This document shows positions 1 through 6,109 of a stretch of DNA of 10,762 bases, one piece after another. This DNA comes from Afipia sp. Its GTDB lineage: Bacteria; Pseudomonadota; Alphaproteobacteria; Rhizobiales; Xanthobacteraceae. The translations under genes were made by a program, and so were the position numbers. How positions within the stretch are numbered: position 1 is the stretch's first letter; the number at the start of each line of letters is the position of its first letter. The notes under the pieces are model-generated. The model did no database searches. It worked only from the letters and a program-made list of their open reading frames with translations, and was not told the DNA's origin. The stretch covers positions 1-10,762 of the forward strand of contig JAPLPA010000271.1 of the NCBI GenBank assembly GCA_026400415.1, written 5' to 3'.

Positions 1-1241
1 TGGCGACGATCCCGACCTGCCTCTATTACCTCTCACTGTTGTTCATGGTCGAACTCGATGCGATGCGCTTCGGCGCGCAAGAGGTAGTCTTCAAGCAGGA
101 CCTGACGATCTGGGGAATGACCAAGCGTTACGGGTTTCATTTTGTCTCGCTGGTCGCGGTCGTCGTCTTCATGATCGTCGGTTATTCACCGATGCTCGCG
201 GTGTTCTATTCAACGATACTGGCGTTCGGCATGAGCGCGCTCGCACCTGAAACGGCGCTCGGGCCGCGGAAAATACTGATCGCGTTATTGTTTGTCGGTG
301 TCTGTTTCGGGTTACTTTGCCTCGTGCCTGGCGTCGCGTCGGCCAAACCTGCAGTGTTTTTCGAATCTTATTTTCCGCTGCTGATCCTGATCTTGATTGG
401 TGTTCTGTCGTTGATCGGACTGACTGCTGCGGGCCAGCGCACCATTCCATCCTCGACAAAACTCACGGCCGCAATGGCCGATGGTTCAATCGGAGTCCTG
501 AGTGCTGCAACGACTTGTGCTGCTGCGGGCATTATCGTCGGCGTTGTGACACTGACAGGTCTCGGTCTGAAGTTCTCTTCCATCGTGATCGATTTCGCCG
601 GAGGAAGCCTTTTGCTGACGGCAATCTACACCTCGCTGGTGGTGTGGATCATCGGGCTCGCGGTACCGGTGACAGCGTCCTACATTATTTGCGCGGTAAT
701 TGCGGCACCGGCCCTGATCAAGCTTGGCGTTCCGGACTACGCCGCGCACATGTTCATTTTTTATTATGCGGTGCTGTCGGAGGTTTCTCCGCCAACGGCG
801 TTGTCGCCGTTCGCCGCGGCGGCCATCACGGGCGGCGATCCGTACAAGACAACGATGCAAGCGTGGAAATATACCTTGCCGGCGTTCCTCGTGCCTTTCG
901 TGTTCGTCTGCGATCCGCTTGGCATCGGCCTTTTGCTGAAAATCCCGAAGGGTGGTTCCATTTACGACGTCATCTGGATCACGGCGGTCACGGGTGCCGG
1001 GTTGGGCGCGCTATCGGTCGCCGCGCAAAACTGGGCACTTCGCCGCACCACGCCAATCGAACGCGGACTATTTTTGCTGACCGGTCTCTTGCTAGTGTTT
1101 CCGAGCCTGCTGGAGGCAATGATGGAAAGCATAACGGGATTGGATATCCCGCATCCCGCGCCGTTCGGATTGGCTCTCGGGGCGTTGTTATTGTTGTGGC
1201 AATGGCGCAGCCGAGGACCTGCCATCGCCGCACCGGGATAA
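1..1241 (+). CDS. TRAP transporter fused permease (4TM/12TM type), 5'-truncated
   Basis: This is the C-terminal ~413 residues of an inner-membrane TRAP permease that uses an ion gradient to import a solute delivered by a periplasmic binding protein. The reading frame is open from base 3 with no stop, so the gene starts upstream of the window; the TTG at 39 is not the real start. The protein is almost all hydrophobic helices. It carries the family signatures of fused TRAP permeases: PVTASYIICAVIAAPAL, then AHMFIFYYAVLSEVSPPTAL (around 748-801), then FAAAAITGGDP. Full-length members usually have roughly 650-850 residues, so about half is missing here. The next gene, 36 bases downstream on the same strand, encodes a TAXI-type binding protein, which fits the TRAP-TAXI class, where the small and large permease subunits are fused. 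The substrate cannot be read from the sequence. The family assignment is firm. Confidence 0.93.
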   Translation, partial: ATIPTCLYYLSLLFMVELDAMRFGAQEVVFKQDLTIWGMTKRYGFHFVSLVAVVVFMIVGYSPMLAVFYSTILAFGMSALAPETALGPRKILIALLFVGVCFGLLCLVPGVASAKPAVFFESYFPLLILILIGVLSLIGLTAAGQRTIPSSTKLTAAMADGSIGVLSAATTCAAAGIIVGVVTLTGLGLKFSSIVIDFAGGSLLLTAIYTSLVVWIIGLAVPVTASYIICAVIAAPALIKLGVPDYAAHMFIFYYAVLSEVSPPTALSPFAAAAITGGDPYKTTMQAWKYTLPAFLVPFVFVCDPLGIGLLLKIPKGGSIYDVIWITAVTGAGLGALSVAAQNWALRRTTPIERGLFLLTGLLLVFPSLLEAMMESITGLDIPHPAPFGLALGALLLLWQWRSRGPAIAAPG

Positions 1242-1277
1242 AACGAAATTCAAAGACAAAATGAAGAGGGAACGAAG

Positions 1278-2234
1278 ATGAGATTGAAAATCGCACTCAC
1301 AGTTGCAGTGACGGCCTTGGTATTCGGATCGGCCTACGCGCAGCAACGCACGATCGCTATCGGCACCGGCGGCACTGGCGGCGTTTATTATCCGCTGGGT
1401 GGCGCAATCGCCAATGTGCTCTCGAAGAATATGCCGAGCATGCAGGCGACCGCGCAGGTGACGGGCGGCTCGGTCGACAATCTCAAGCTGATCGGCTCAG
1501 GTCAGAGCGAAGTCGGCTTCTCGATGGCTGACGCTGCGGTCGATGCCTTGAAGGGCGAGGACAAGTTCAAGGGCAATCAGGTTCCTTTGAAAACCCTCAT
1601 GGTCCTTTATCCCAACATCATGCACGTGGTCAGCATCGAGGGTGCGGGTGTTGAGAAAATGGCCGATCTGAAAGGCCGCCGCGTCTCGACCGGTGCACCC
1701 GGCAGCGCTACCGAAGTGATGGCATTCCGTGTAATCGAGGCCGCCGGCCTCGACAAGGACGCCGACATGAAACGCGAACGATTGTCGGTTGCCGAATCCG
1801 TCAACGCGTTGAAGGATCGCAAGATCGATGCGTTCTTCTGGGTCGGCGGCTTGCCAACCGCTGGTGTGACCGATCTTGCCGCAACGCCCGGCGTGAAGAT
1901 CAAGATGATCGATCATTCCGATTTGGTCGGGAAGATGAATGCTAAATACAACAATCTGTATTCAACCGCTGTCATCAAGGCTGGCACCTATCCGGGTCAA
2001 GACAAGGACAATCAGGTTTCGGCGGTGTGGAATATTCTCGTCACCAACGACAAGATGTCGGACAAGGACGCCTATGACATCGTGAAGTTGATCGTCGACA
2101 AGAAGGACGATCTGGTCGCGGTTCACAAAGACGCAGCAAGCTTCTCTGTTGAAAACCAGATTCGAGCCAACTCGCCGGTTCCTTGGCAGCCGGGTGCCGA
2201 GAAGTTCTTCAAGGAGCGCGGCGCGAAAATGTAG
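1278..2234 (+). CDS. TAXI family TRAP transporter solute-binding protein
   Basis: This is a 318-residue periplasmic binding protein for the TRAP permease encoded just upstream. It starts with a signal peptide (residues 1-21, likely cleavage AYA|QQ). The mature N-terminus carries the TAXI hallmark GTGGTGGVYYPLGGAIAN at 29-46. Other family segments are a GRRVSTGAPGSATEV stretch in the middle and DAFFWVGGLPTAGVTDL. The length is normal for the family (about 310-330). The ATG at 1278 is chosen because a purine-rich ribosome site (AAGAGGGAA, 1264-1272) precedes it and the signal peptide starts there. The 36-base gap to the permease stop and the lack of a terminator between them indicate one operon, and the hairpin at 2271-2306 ends it. 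Some TAXI proteins bind glutamate or related acids, but the ligand here is unknown. Confidence 0.95.
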   Translation: MRLKIALTVAVTALVFGSAYAQQRTIAIGTGGTGGVYYPLGGAIANVLSKNMPSMQATAQVTGGSVDNLKLIGSGQSEVGFSMADAAVDALKGEDKFKGNQVPLKTLMVLYPNIMHVVSIEGAGVEKMADLKGRRVSTGAPGSATEVMAFRVIEAAGLDKDADMKRERLSVAESVNALKDRKIDAFFWVGGLPTAGVTDLAATPGVKIKMIDHSDLVGKMNAKYNNLYSTAVIKAGTYPGQDKDNQVSAVWNILVTNDKMSDKDAYDIVKLIVDKKDDLVAVHKDAASFSVENQIRANSPVPWQPGAEKFFKERGAKM

Positions 2235-2270
2235 GCGCTTCGGCGCACTCGAGCTCTGAAGTCAGAAACA

Positions 2271-2306
2271 ACGAAGGCCGCACCCGGGTGCGGCCTTTTC
2301 GTTTTT
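2271..2306 (+). terminator. Rho-independent terminator of the TRAP-TAXI operon
   Basis: A perfect palindrome spans 2274-2297: left arm AAGGCCGCACCC, right arm GGGTGCGGCCTT. It gives a stem of about 10 pairs with a CCGG tetraloop and is followed by TTTTCGTTTTT (2296-2306). It lies 37 bases after the solute-binding protein stop. The gene on the other side (ndvB) is convergent and ends at 2342, so the same stem could also stop minus-strand transcripts, although the T-run on that side is poor. Confidence 0.9.
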
Positions 2307-2341
2307 GCAACAGGTGCGATGGCTCGTAGCCCGACGCGGCA

Positions 2342-5020
2342 TCACTCAGCCGGTCGTGCCGAATTGGCATCTTGAAGCGCTTCCGACACGGCTGGCTGCG
2401 GCAGGGAAATCGGCACCGGCAAAGCCTCCCGGCGAAATCCTATCAACTCGGCCGCGCGAACACCCGAAGTGCTCCAGAACGTGAAAGAGTTGATGCGTGA
2501 ATTCTCCAAGATGGCGATACCAACGGCAGAAAGAAAGGGCAGACTCTCCAGCACCAGCACGGCGGCGAAAATATTGATCTCGTTCACTTCCTTGGTGTTG
2601 AACATCACCAACACCACAGCGCCCACAATCAGCAGGACGCCGATCACGGCTTCCCAGAACGCCTGAAACTCCACCGACATCCGTGCGAGGCCGCCCTTCG
2701 AGGTGCGGGCAAACGGCAGATGATCGGTAATCAATCCGTTGGCGACGGCGCGCGACACCGTCCACTGCACCGACATTGCGGCAATCATTGCGCCGAGCAT
2801 CTGGCCCATTTTGACTGGCACGCGCAGCCGATACAGCGCCACGAAGTGAACGAGCGACACGACAAACGATGCAATGATCGGCAGCGTCAGAATCTTGTCG
2901 GGGATGGCGATGTCGGCAAACGACACGATCGGTACCCAGATCAGATTCAGGATCGCAACCACCACGCCGAGGCTTTCAGCCCCTAACCAATTCAGCCAGC
3001 CCAGCGAGAACTCCCGCTTCTGGTCTTGCGAAAGTCTGCTGGCACCCGGCAGAAAGCGCCGCCAATGTTTCTTGACGATCTGGAATCCGCCGTAAGCCCA
3101 TCTATGGCGCTGTTTCTTGAAGGCCTCGTACGTGTCGGGGAGGAGCCCGAAGCCGTAGCGCGTGTTGGTGTAGTGCGTGGTCCAGCCGTGTTCGATGATG
3201 GCCAGACCAAGATCGGTGTCTTCGCAAATTGTATCGCCGGCCCAGCCACCCGTCATATCCATCGCGGCGCGCCGAATGAGACACATCGTTCCGTGAACGA
3301 TGATCGAATTGGTCTCGTTGCGCTGGACCATGCCGATGTCGAAGAAGCCAGCATATTCGCCGTTCATTGCGTAGTGCATCAGTGAGCGGTCGCCGTCGCG
3401 ATGATCCTGCGGTGCCTGCACGAGACCTACAACGGGATCGAGGAACGCAGGAACAAGATCCTTCAGCCAGTTCGGTGTCACAACGTAGTCGGCGTCGATG
3501 ATGCCGATGATCTCTGCATCCACCGCTGTGCGCGCCATCGCGATCTTCAATGCACCCGCCTTGAAGCCTTCGACCTTTTCGGCGTTGATGAAAATGAATC
3601 GCTCACCGAGCGCGCGGCAGTGGTCCTGAATCGGCTGCCAGAATGTCGGGTCGGGCGTGTTGTTGATGATGACCACGCATTCGAAGTTCGGGTAGTCGAG
3701 CCGCGACACGGCGTCGAGCGTCTGCTTGAGCATCTCGGGCGGCTCGAAATAGGCCGGCACGTGAATTGAGACTTTCGGAAATGGGCCATCGGCGGGCGCG
3801 GGCAGCGCTGATGAGATGAGGCGGCGGGGCGCACGCCCGAATGCGATGGTCGCGATCTCCTCGATCCGGGCCATGGCAATGAGAACGAGAGGCACCAGCA
3901 GGATCAGGCCTAGTGTGAGGGCGAATGCCGAGCCGAATACGAAGTAGTGCGTGTTCCAGTAAGCAAACACCGTCGCGACCCAGGCCCCGACACCGCTGGC
4001 GGCCGCCGCTAAAACCGATGCCTGAACGACTGTTGCGTTGGGGAGCCTGATAATAGGCAGCGACAGAAGGATGCCGACGAGCACCGCAATGGCCGCGATC
4101 TTCCAATAATCGGGGTCGACGACAGGGCCGGTCCACGCAAACTTCGGTTCGCGTGAAGCATTCAAAATACCCCAGTAAGGCCCGACGCCGCCTTCGAAAA
4201 ACTTCCACGGCTGATCGATTGCTTCGACGATATTGTAATCCATTCCCGCAGCTTCGGCGCGCGATACGAAATTACGCAGCACGGACGCCTGCTCGAACGG
4301 ACCGGGGACGGCGTTTTTCAAATTGTAGCCGGCGCTGGGCCAGCCGAATTCGGCGATCACCACGCGCTTGCCTGGAAATGCCTCGCGCAGCAGATTGTAG
4401 AGATACATCGCCTGATCGACAGCCTGCTTATCGGTGAAGTTTTCCCAATACGGCAAAACGTGCGCGGCGATGAAATCCACATTCGATGCGAGCTGAGGGA
4501 AGTCGCGCCAAATATTCCAAATTTCACCTGTTGTTACAGGTACATTTGTCTGTTTCTTAACGCTTTGAATTAACTCGATGAGGTCGTCGACTTTCTGCTC
4601 ACCGCGATAGATGGTTTCGTTGCCGACGACGATCCCGATGACGTTGCTGTTGTGCTTGGCAAGATCGAGGGCGGATGCGATTTCGCGGGTGTTGCGGTCG
4701 GCATTCTTGTCGATCCAGGCGCCGACAGTAACTTTAAGGCCGAACTCGTTGGCGATCGGCGGCACCAGCTCCACGCCTCCAGTGGAGGAATAGAGACGAA
4801 TGGCCTTGGTCATCGTGGCGAGTTTCTTCAGGTCGGCGCGTATTTTTTCGACATTGGGAATGTTGTCGACGTCGGGATGGCCCGTGCCCTCGAAGGGAGC
4901 GTAGGAGACGCTGGGCAGCATGCCGGTGAAATCAGGGGCCTGTTGCTTGTCGCGAAATACTCCCCAGAGCGCCGCGTGAAGGGCTGTGACAACAACCAGA
5001 GCAGAGACGACGGCGCGCAT
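2342..5020 (-). CDS. ndvB: Beta-(1,3)-glucan synthase, GH17 + GT2 fusion (NdvB, Bradyrhizobium type)
   Basis: This is an inner-membrane glucan synthase predicted to polymerise UDP-glucose into periplasmic beta-1,3(1,6)-glucan. Numbered from the ATG at 5020 (892 residues, about 100 kDa), the order is: an N-terminal anchor helix (~1-21); a periplasmic GH17 domain (~35-300) with VSYAPFEG, the likely acid/base Glu135 in VGNE and the likely nucleophile Glu224 in AEFGWPS; three helices (~307-385); a cytoplasmic GT2 domain with Asp509/Asp511 in IDAD, EDTD (600-603) and the processive QRHRW motif (637-641); then about five more helices. The size fits the ~102 kDa B. japonicum NdvB, which is unrelated to the cyclic beta-1,2 NdvB of Sinorhizobium. 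An in-frame TTG at 5071 would add 17 residues, but those look non-functional before the anchor helix. No clear Shine-Dalgarno site precedes either start. ndvD lies upstream on the same strand. A patch of atypical codons is noted separately. Confidence 0.88.
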   Translation of the reverse strand: MRAVVSALVVVTALHAALWGVFRDKQQAPDFTGMLPSVSYAPFEGTGHPDVDNIPNVEKIRADLKKLATMTKAIRLYSSTGGVELVPPIANEFGLKVTVGAWIDKNADRNTREIASALDLAKHNSNVIGIVVGNETIYRGEQKVDDLIELIQSVKKQTNVPVTTGEIWNIWRDFPQLASNVDFIAAHVLPYWENFTDKQAVDQAMYLYNLLREAFPGKRVVIAEFGWPSAGYNLKNAVPGPFEQASVLRNFVSRAEAAGMDYNIVEAIDQPWKFFEGGVGPYWGILNASREPKFAWTGPVVDPDYWKIAAIAVLVGILLSLPIIRLPNATVVQASVLAAAASGVGAWVATVFAYWNTHYFVFGSAFALTLGLILLVPLVLIAMARIEEIATIAFGRAPRRLISSALPAPADGPFPKVSIHVPAYFEPPEMLKQTLDAVSRLDYPNFECVVIINNTPDPTFWQPIQDHCRALGERFIFINAEKVEGFKAGALKIAMARTAVDAEIIGIIDADYVVTPNWLKDLVPAFLDPVVGLVQAPQDHRDGDRSLMHYAMNGEYAGFFDIGMVQRNETNSIIVHGTMCLIRRAAMDMTGGWAGDTICEDTDLGLAIIEHGWTTHYTNTRYGFGLLPDTYEAFKKQRHRWAYGGFQIVKKHWRRFLPGASRLSQDQKREFSLGWLNWLGAESLGVVVAILNLIWVPIVSFADIAIPDKILTLPIIASFVVSLVHFVALYRLRVPVKMGQMLGAMIAAMSVQWTVSRAVANGLITDHLPFARTSKGGLARMSVEFQAFWEAVIGVLLIVGAVVLVMFNTKEVNEINIFAAVLVLESLPFLSAVGIAILENSRINSFTFWSTSGVRAAELIGFRREALPVPISLPQPAVSEALQDANSARPAE
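4508..4573 (-). other. Low-GC, A/T-ending codon patch inside ndvB
   Basis: These 22 codons of the GH17 domain (residues 150-171, LIQSVKK through NIW) read TTA ATT CAA AGC GTT AAG and so on. Of the 20 non-Trp codons, 17 end in A or T, and the patch counts 21 G/C in 66 bases (32%). The flanking codons return at once to G/C endings. The encoded residues fit the GH17 fold, because NdvC has the aligned segment KVSVPVTYADVWEFW. The patch includes a small stem: ACCTGT 4526-4531, loop TGTT, ACAGGT 4536-4541. Confidence 0.7.
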
Positions 5021-5035
5021 CGCTAAAGACCAAAC

Positions 5036-5155
5036 GGGGCCGACATTGCAGGGTGTCGAACCCGTCCCCAAGGTTCGTCCGTGGCAGAGGCAGACGTGGC
5101 GTTATCGAACTTCTCGATGCCGTGCAGAATAACACCTCTTATGCCCGGATGGCAT
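5036..5155 (-). repeat. Cluster of short inverted repeats in the ndvD-ndvB gap
   Basis: Three perfect or near-perfect inverted repeats lie upstream of ndvB. The first is a nested set at 5036-5069, in + strand terms: GGGG 5036-5039 with CCCC 5066-5069, CGACA 5041-5045 with TGTCG 5054-5058, and an alternative GGGT 5051-5054 with ACCC 5060-5063. The second is ATCGA 5104-5108 / TCGAT 5114-5118. The third is ATGCC 5141-5145 / GGCAT 5151-5155, followed on the + strand by TTTT. The leader RNA of ndvB could fold here, and the two inner pairings of the first set exclude each other. The stems are short, so a chance origin is possible. No convincing -35/-10 promoter was found in the gap. Confidence 0.35.
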
Positions 5156-5208
5156 TTTAAGGGCACCGTTCCGTCAAACGAAATCAACCAGTGCCGGTTC
5201 CGCGTCGT

Positions 5209-5727
5209 CTACTTTGCGGCAGGTGCTGGCGTGGCCGGTACCGGCGCCGGAAGAACCGGAACAGTTACACCCTGAGGCTGCGCATTTGGATTGATCCAGC
5301 ACGCATGAACACGACCGTTCAATGTCTCCGCAACCTTGGGGTCGATCGAGCCACCAAAGCGCACAAGGCATCTGAATGTTGCCTGAACGTGGCCGCCGGG
5401 GCAGCCGAAACGGTCGTAAAGATCGAGATGGCGGAATGCCGTGTCGAGATCGTCGCGCCACATCAGGCTGACCACGCGCCGGCCCAGCCAGACGCATTCA
5501 GGATTGCCGGCGGAGCCATTGATTGTTTTCGCGGCTTCCACAAATTCGTCGGTCTTGCGCTGGCCATCCTTGGCGGCATCAGCAGCGGTGGTTTTTGGCG
5601 ATTGATCCTGCGCTCTTGAATCTCCGCTTTGGGCAGAGGCGGCTCCAAGCCCTATCCATAAAGCCAGGCCTGCCACGACAAGTCCGTGAAGCAACGCAAC
5701 TCTCAACACACCCTCGGCGCGACCCAT
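5209..5727 (-). CDS. ndvD: Secreted beta-1,3/1,6-glucan biosynthesis accessory protein (NdvD-like)
   Basis: This 172-residue exported protein sits between the two glucan genes. A signal peptide or single anchor helix spans residues 7-32 (likely cleavage ASA|QS). It is followed by a Lys/Asp/Ala-rich linker, then a compact domain (~74-145) with ECVWLGRRVVSLMWRDD and RHLDLYDRFGCPGGH, and a Pro/Ala-rich tail. The domain has four cysteines (78, 109, 120, 143), which could form two disulfides in the periplasm. In B. japonicum, ndvD is an essential glucan gene located between ndvB and ndvC and encodes a one-helix protein. The position and topology match here, but the published product is larger (about 26 kDa against about 18 kDa), so orthology is inferred. 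The ATG at 5727 has GAGGAT at good spacing. The biochemical role is unknown; a scaffold or cofactor for NdvB/NdvC is plausible. Confidence 0.75.
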   Translation of the reverse strand: MGRAEGVLRVALLHGLVVAGLALWIGLGAASAQSGDSRAQDQSPKTTAADAAKDGQRKTDEFVEAAKTINGSAGNPECVWLGRRVVSLMWRDDLDTAFRHLDLYDRFGCPGGHVQATFRCLVRFGGSIDPKVAETLNGRVHACWINPNAQPQGVTVPVLPAPVPATPAPAAK

Positions 5728-5730
5728 AAA

Positions 5731-5736
5731 ATCCTC
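5731..5736 (-). promoter_or_regulatory. Ribosome binding site of ndvD
   Basis: Read on the minus strand, GAGGAT is followed by three T residues before the ATG at 5727, so the AGGA core sits about five bases from the start codon. It supports the ATG at 5727 as the start. Confidence 0.6.
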
Positions 5737-5969
5737 GATATTAACGCTCTAGCGTACAGATCCGTTGCAAGTTTCCAGACCTGAGGGCGGTGCTACGCAA
5801 CCTTCGCCCGCCTTGTCCAATTGCCCTGCCAATGCGGCGGAAGATTGCCTCAGCCCGAACCCGATTCACATGACGGACATTTGCATTTTTGTCCAGCATC
5901 GGGGGGAATTTGATCCGATTTAGGTAAAGAGGTGCGGCGAGAAGGTCGGGGGCCGAGGGTTCCGGGCTC
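5737..5969. other. Divergent intergenic region between ndvD and ndvC
   Basis: This region should hold the promoters of both divergent transcripts. No good sigma-70 pair, EcfG-type site or strong hairpin could be picked out. A homopolymer of six G lies near 5902 and a weak GGGCG/CGCCC inverted repeat lies around 5785-5810. Minus-strand reading frames here lack start signals and family motifs. Frame stops at 5921 (TAG) and 5925 (TAA) bound the two frames used by ndvC. Confidence 0.5.
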
Positions 5970-6109
5970 TTGGCATCGCCGGGTACACGGGCTATTCGAC
6001 GGGACTTCCTGGAGACCGGACCGATTTCCCTTCGCACGCCGCTGGCCCTTCTTGCACTGTCACTCGTTGCGATTGCCGCAGTGTGGTGGTGGCTTGCCAT
6101 GCCGGTGTG
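5970..6109 (+). pseudogene. Detached N-terminal membrane anchor of ndvC (frame shifted)
   Basis: Frame 3 codes for a classic N-terminal signal anchor: a basic stretch (TRAIRRDF) from TTG 5970, then the helix LALLALSLVAIAAVWWWLA (6042-6098) and MPV to 6107. A possible ribosome site GAGGG lies at 5955-5959. The GH17 domain of NdvC then begins in frame 2 with VSYAPFRG at 6107. The two frames join without the ~15-residue linker that NdvB has between its anchor helix and its own VSYAPF. The simplest reading is one ancestral gene that lost 3n+1 bases at about 6100-6110, either in the genome or through a sequencing error. Continued in its own frame the segment ends at 6209 as a 79-residue peptide with an unrelated tail. 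Confidence 0.62.

Noticed and set aside
317..1264. A 315-codon plus-strand frame inside the TRAP permease gene
   Set aside because: It has Arg/His/Cys-rich content and no family motif, while the other frame has clear TRAP permease signatures.
5051..5063. A tRNA T-arm-like GGGTTCGACACCC on the minus strand
   Set aside because: Only three or four pairs form, and no acceptor stem, anticodon arm or D-arm could be placed around it. It is better read as part of the leader inverted repeats.
5740..5785. An EcfG-type promoter (GGAAAC ... CGTT) upstream of ndvD
   Set aside because: The spacing between the two elements is about 24 bases instead of 16-17.
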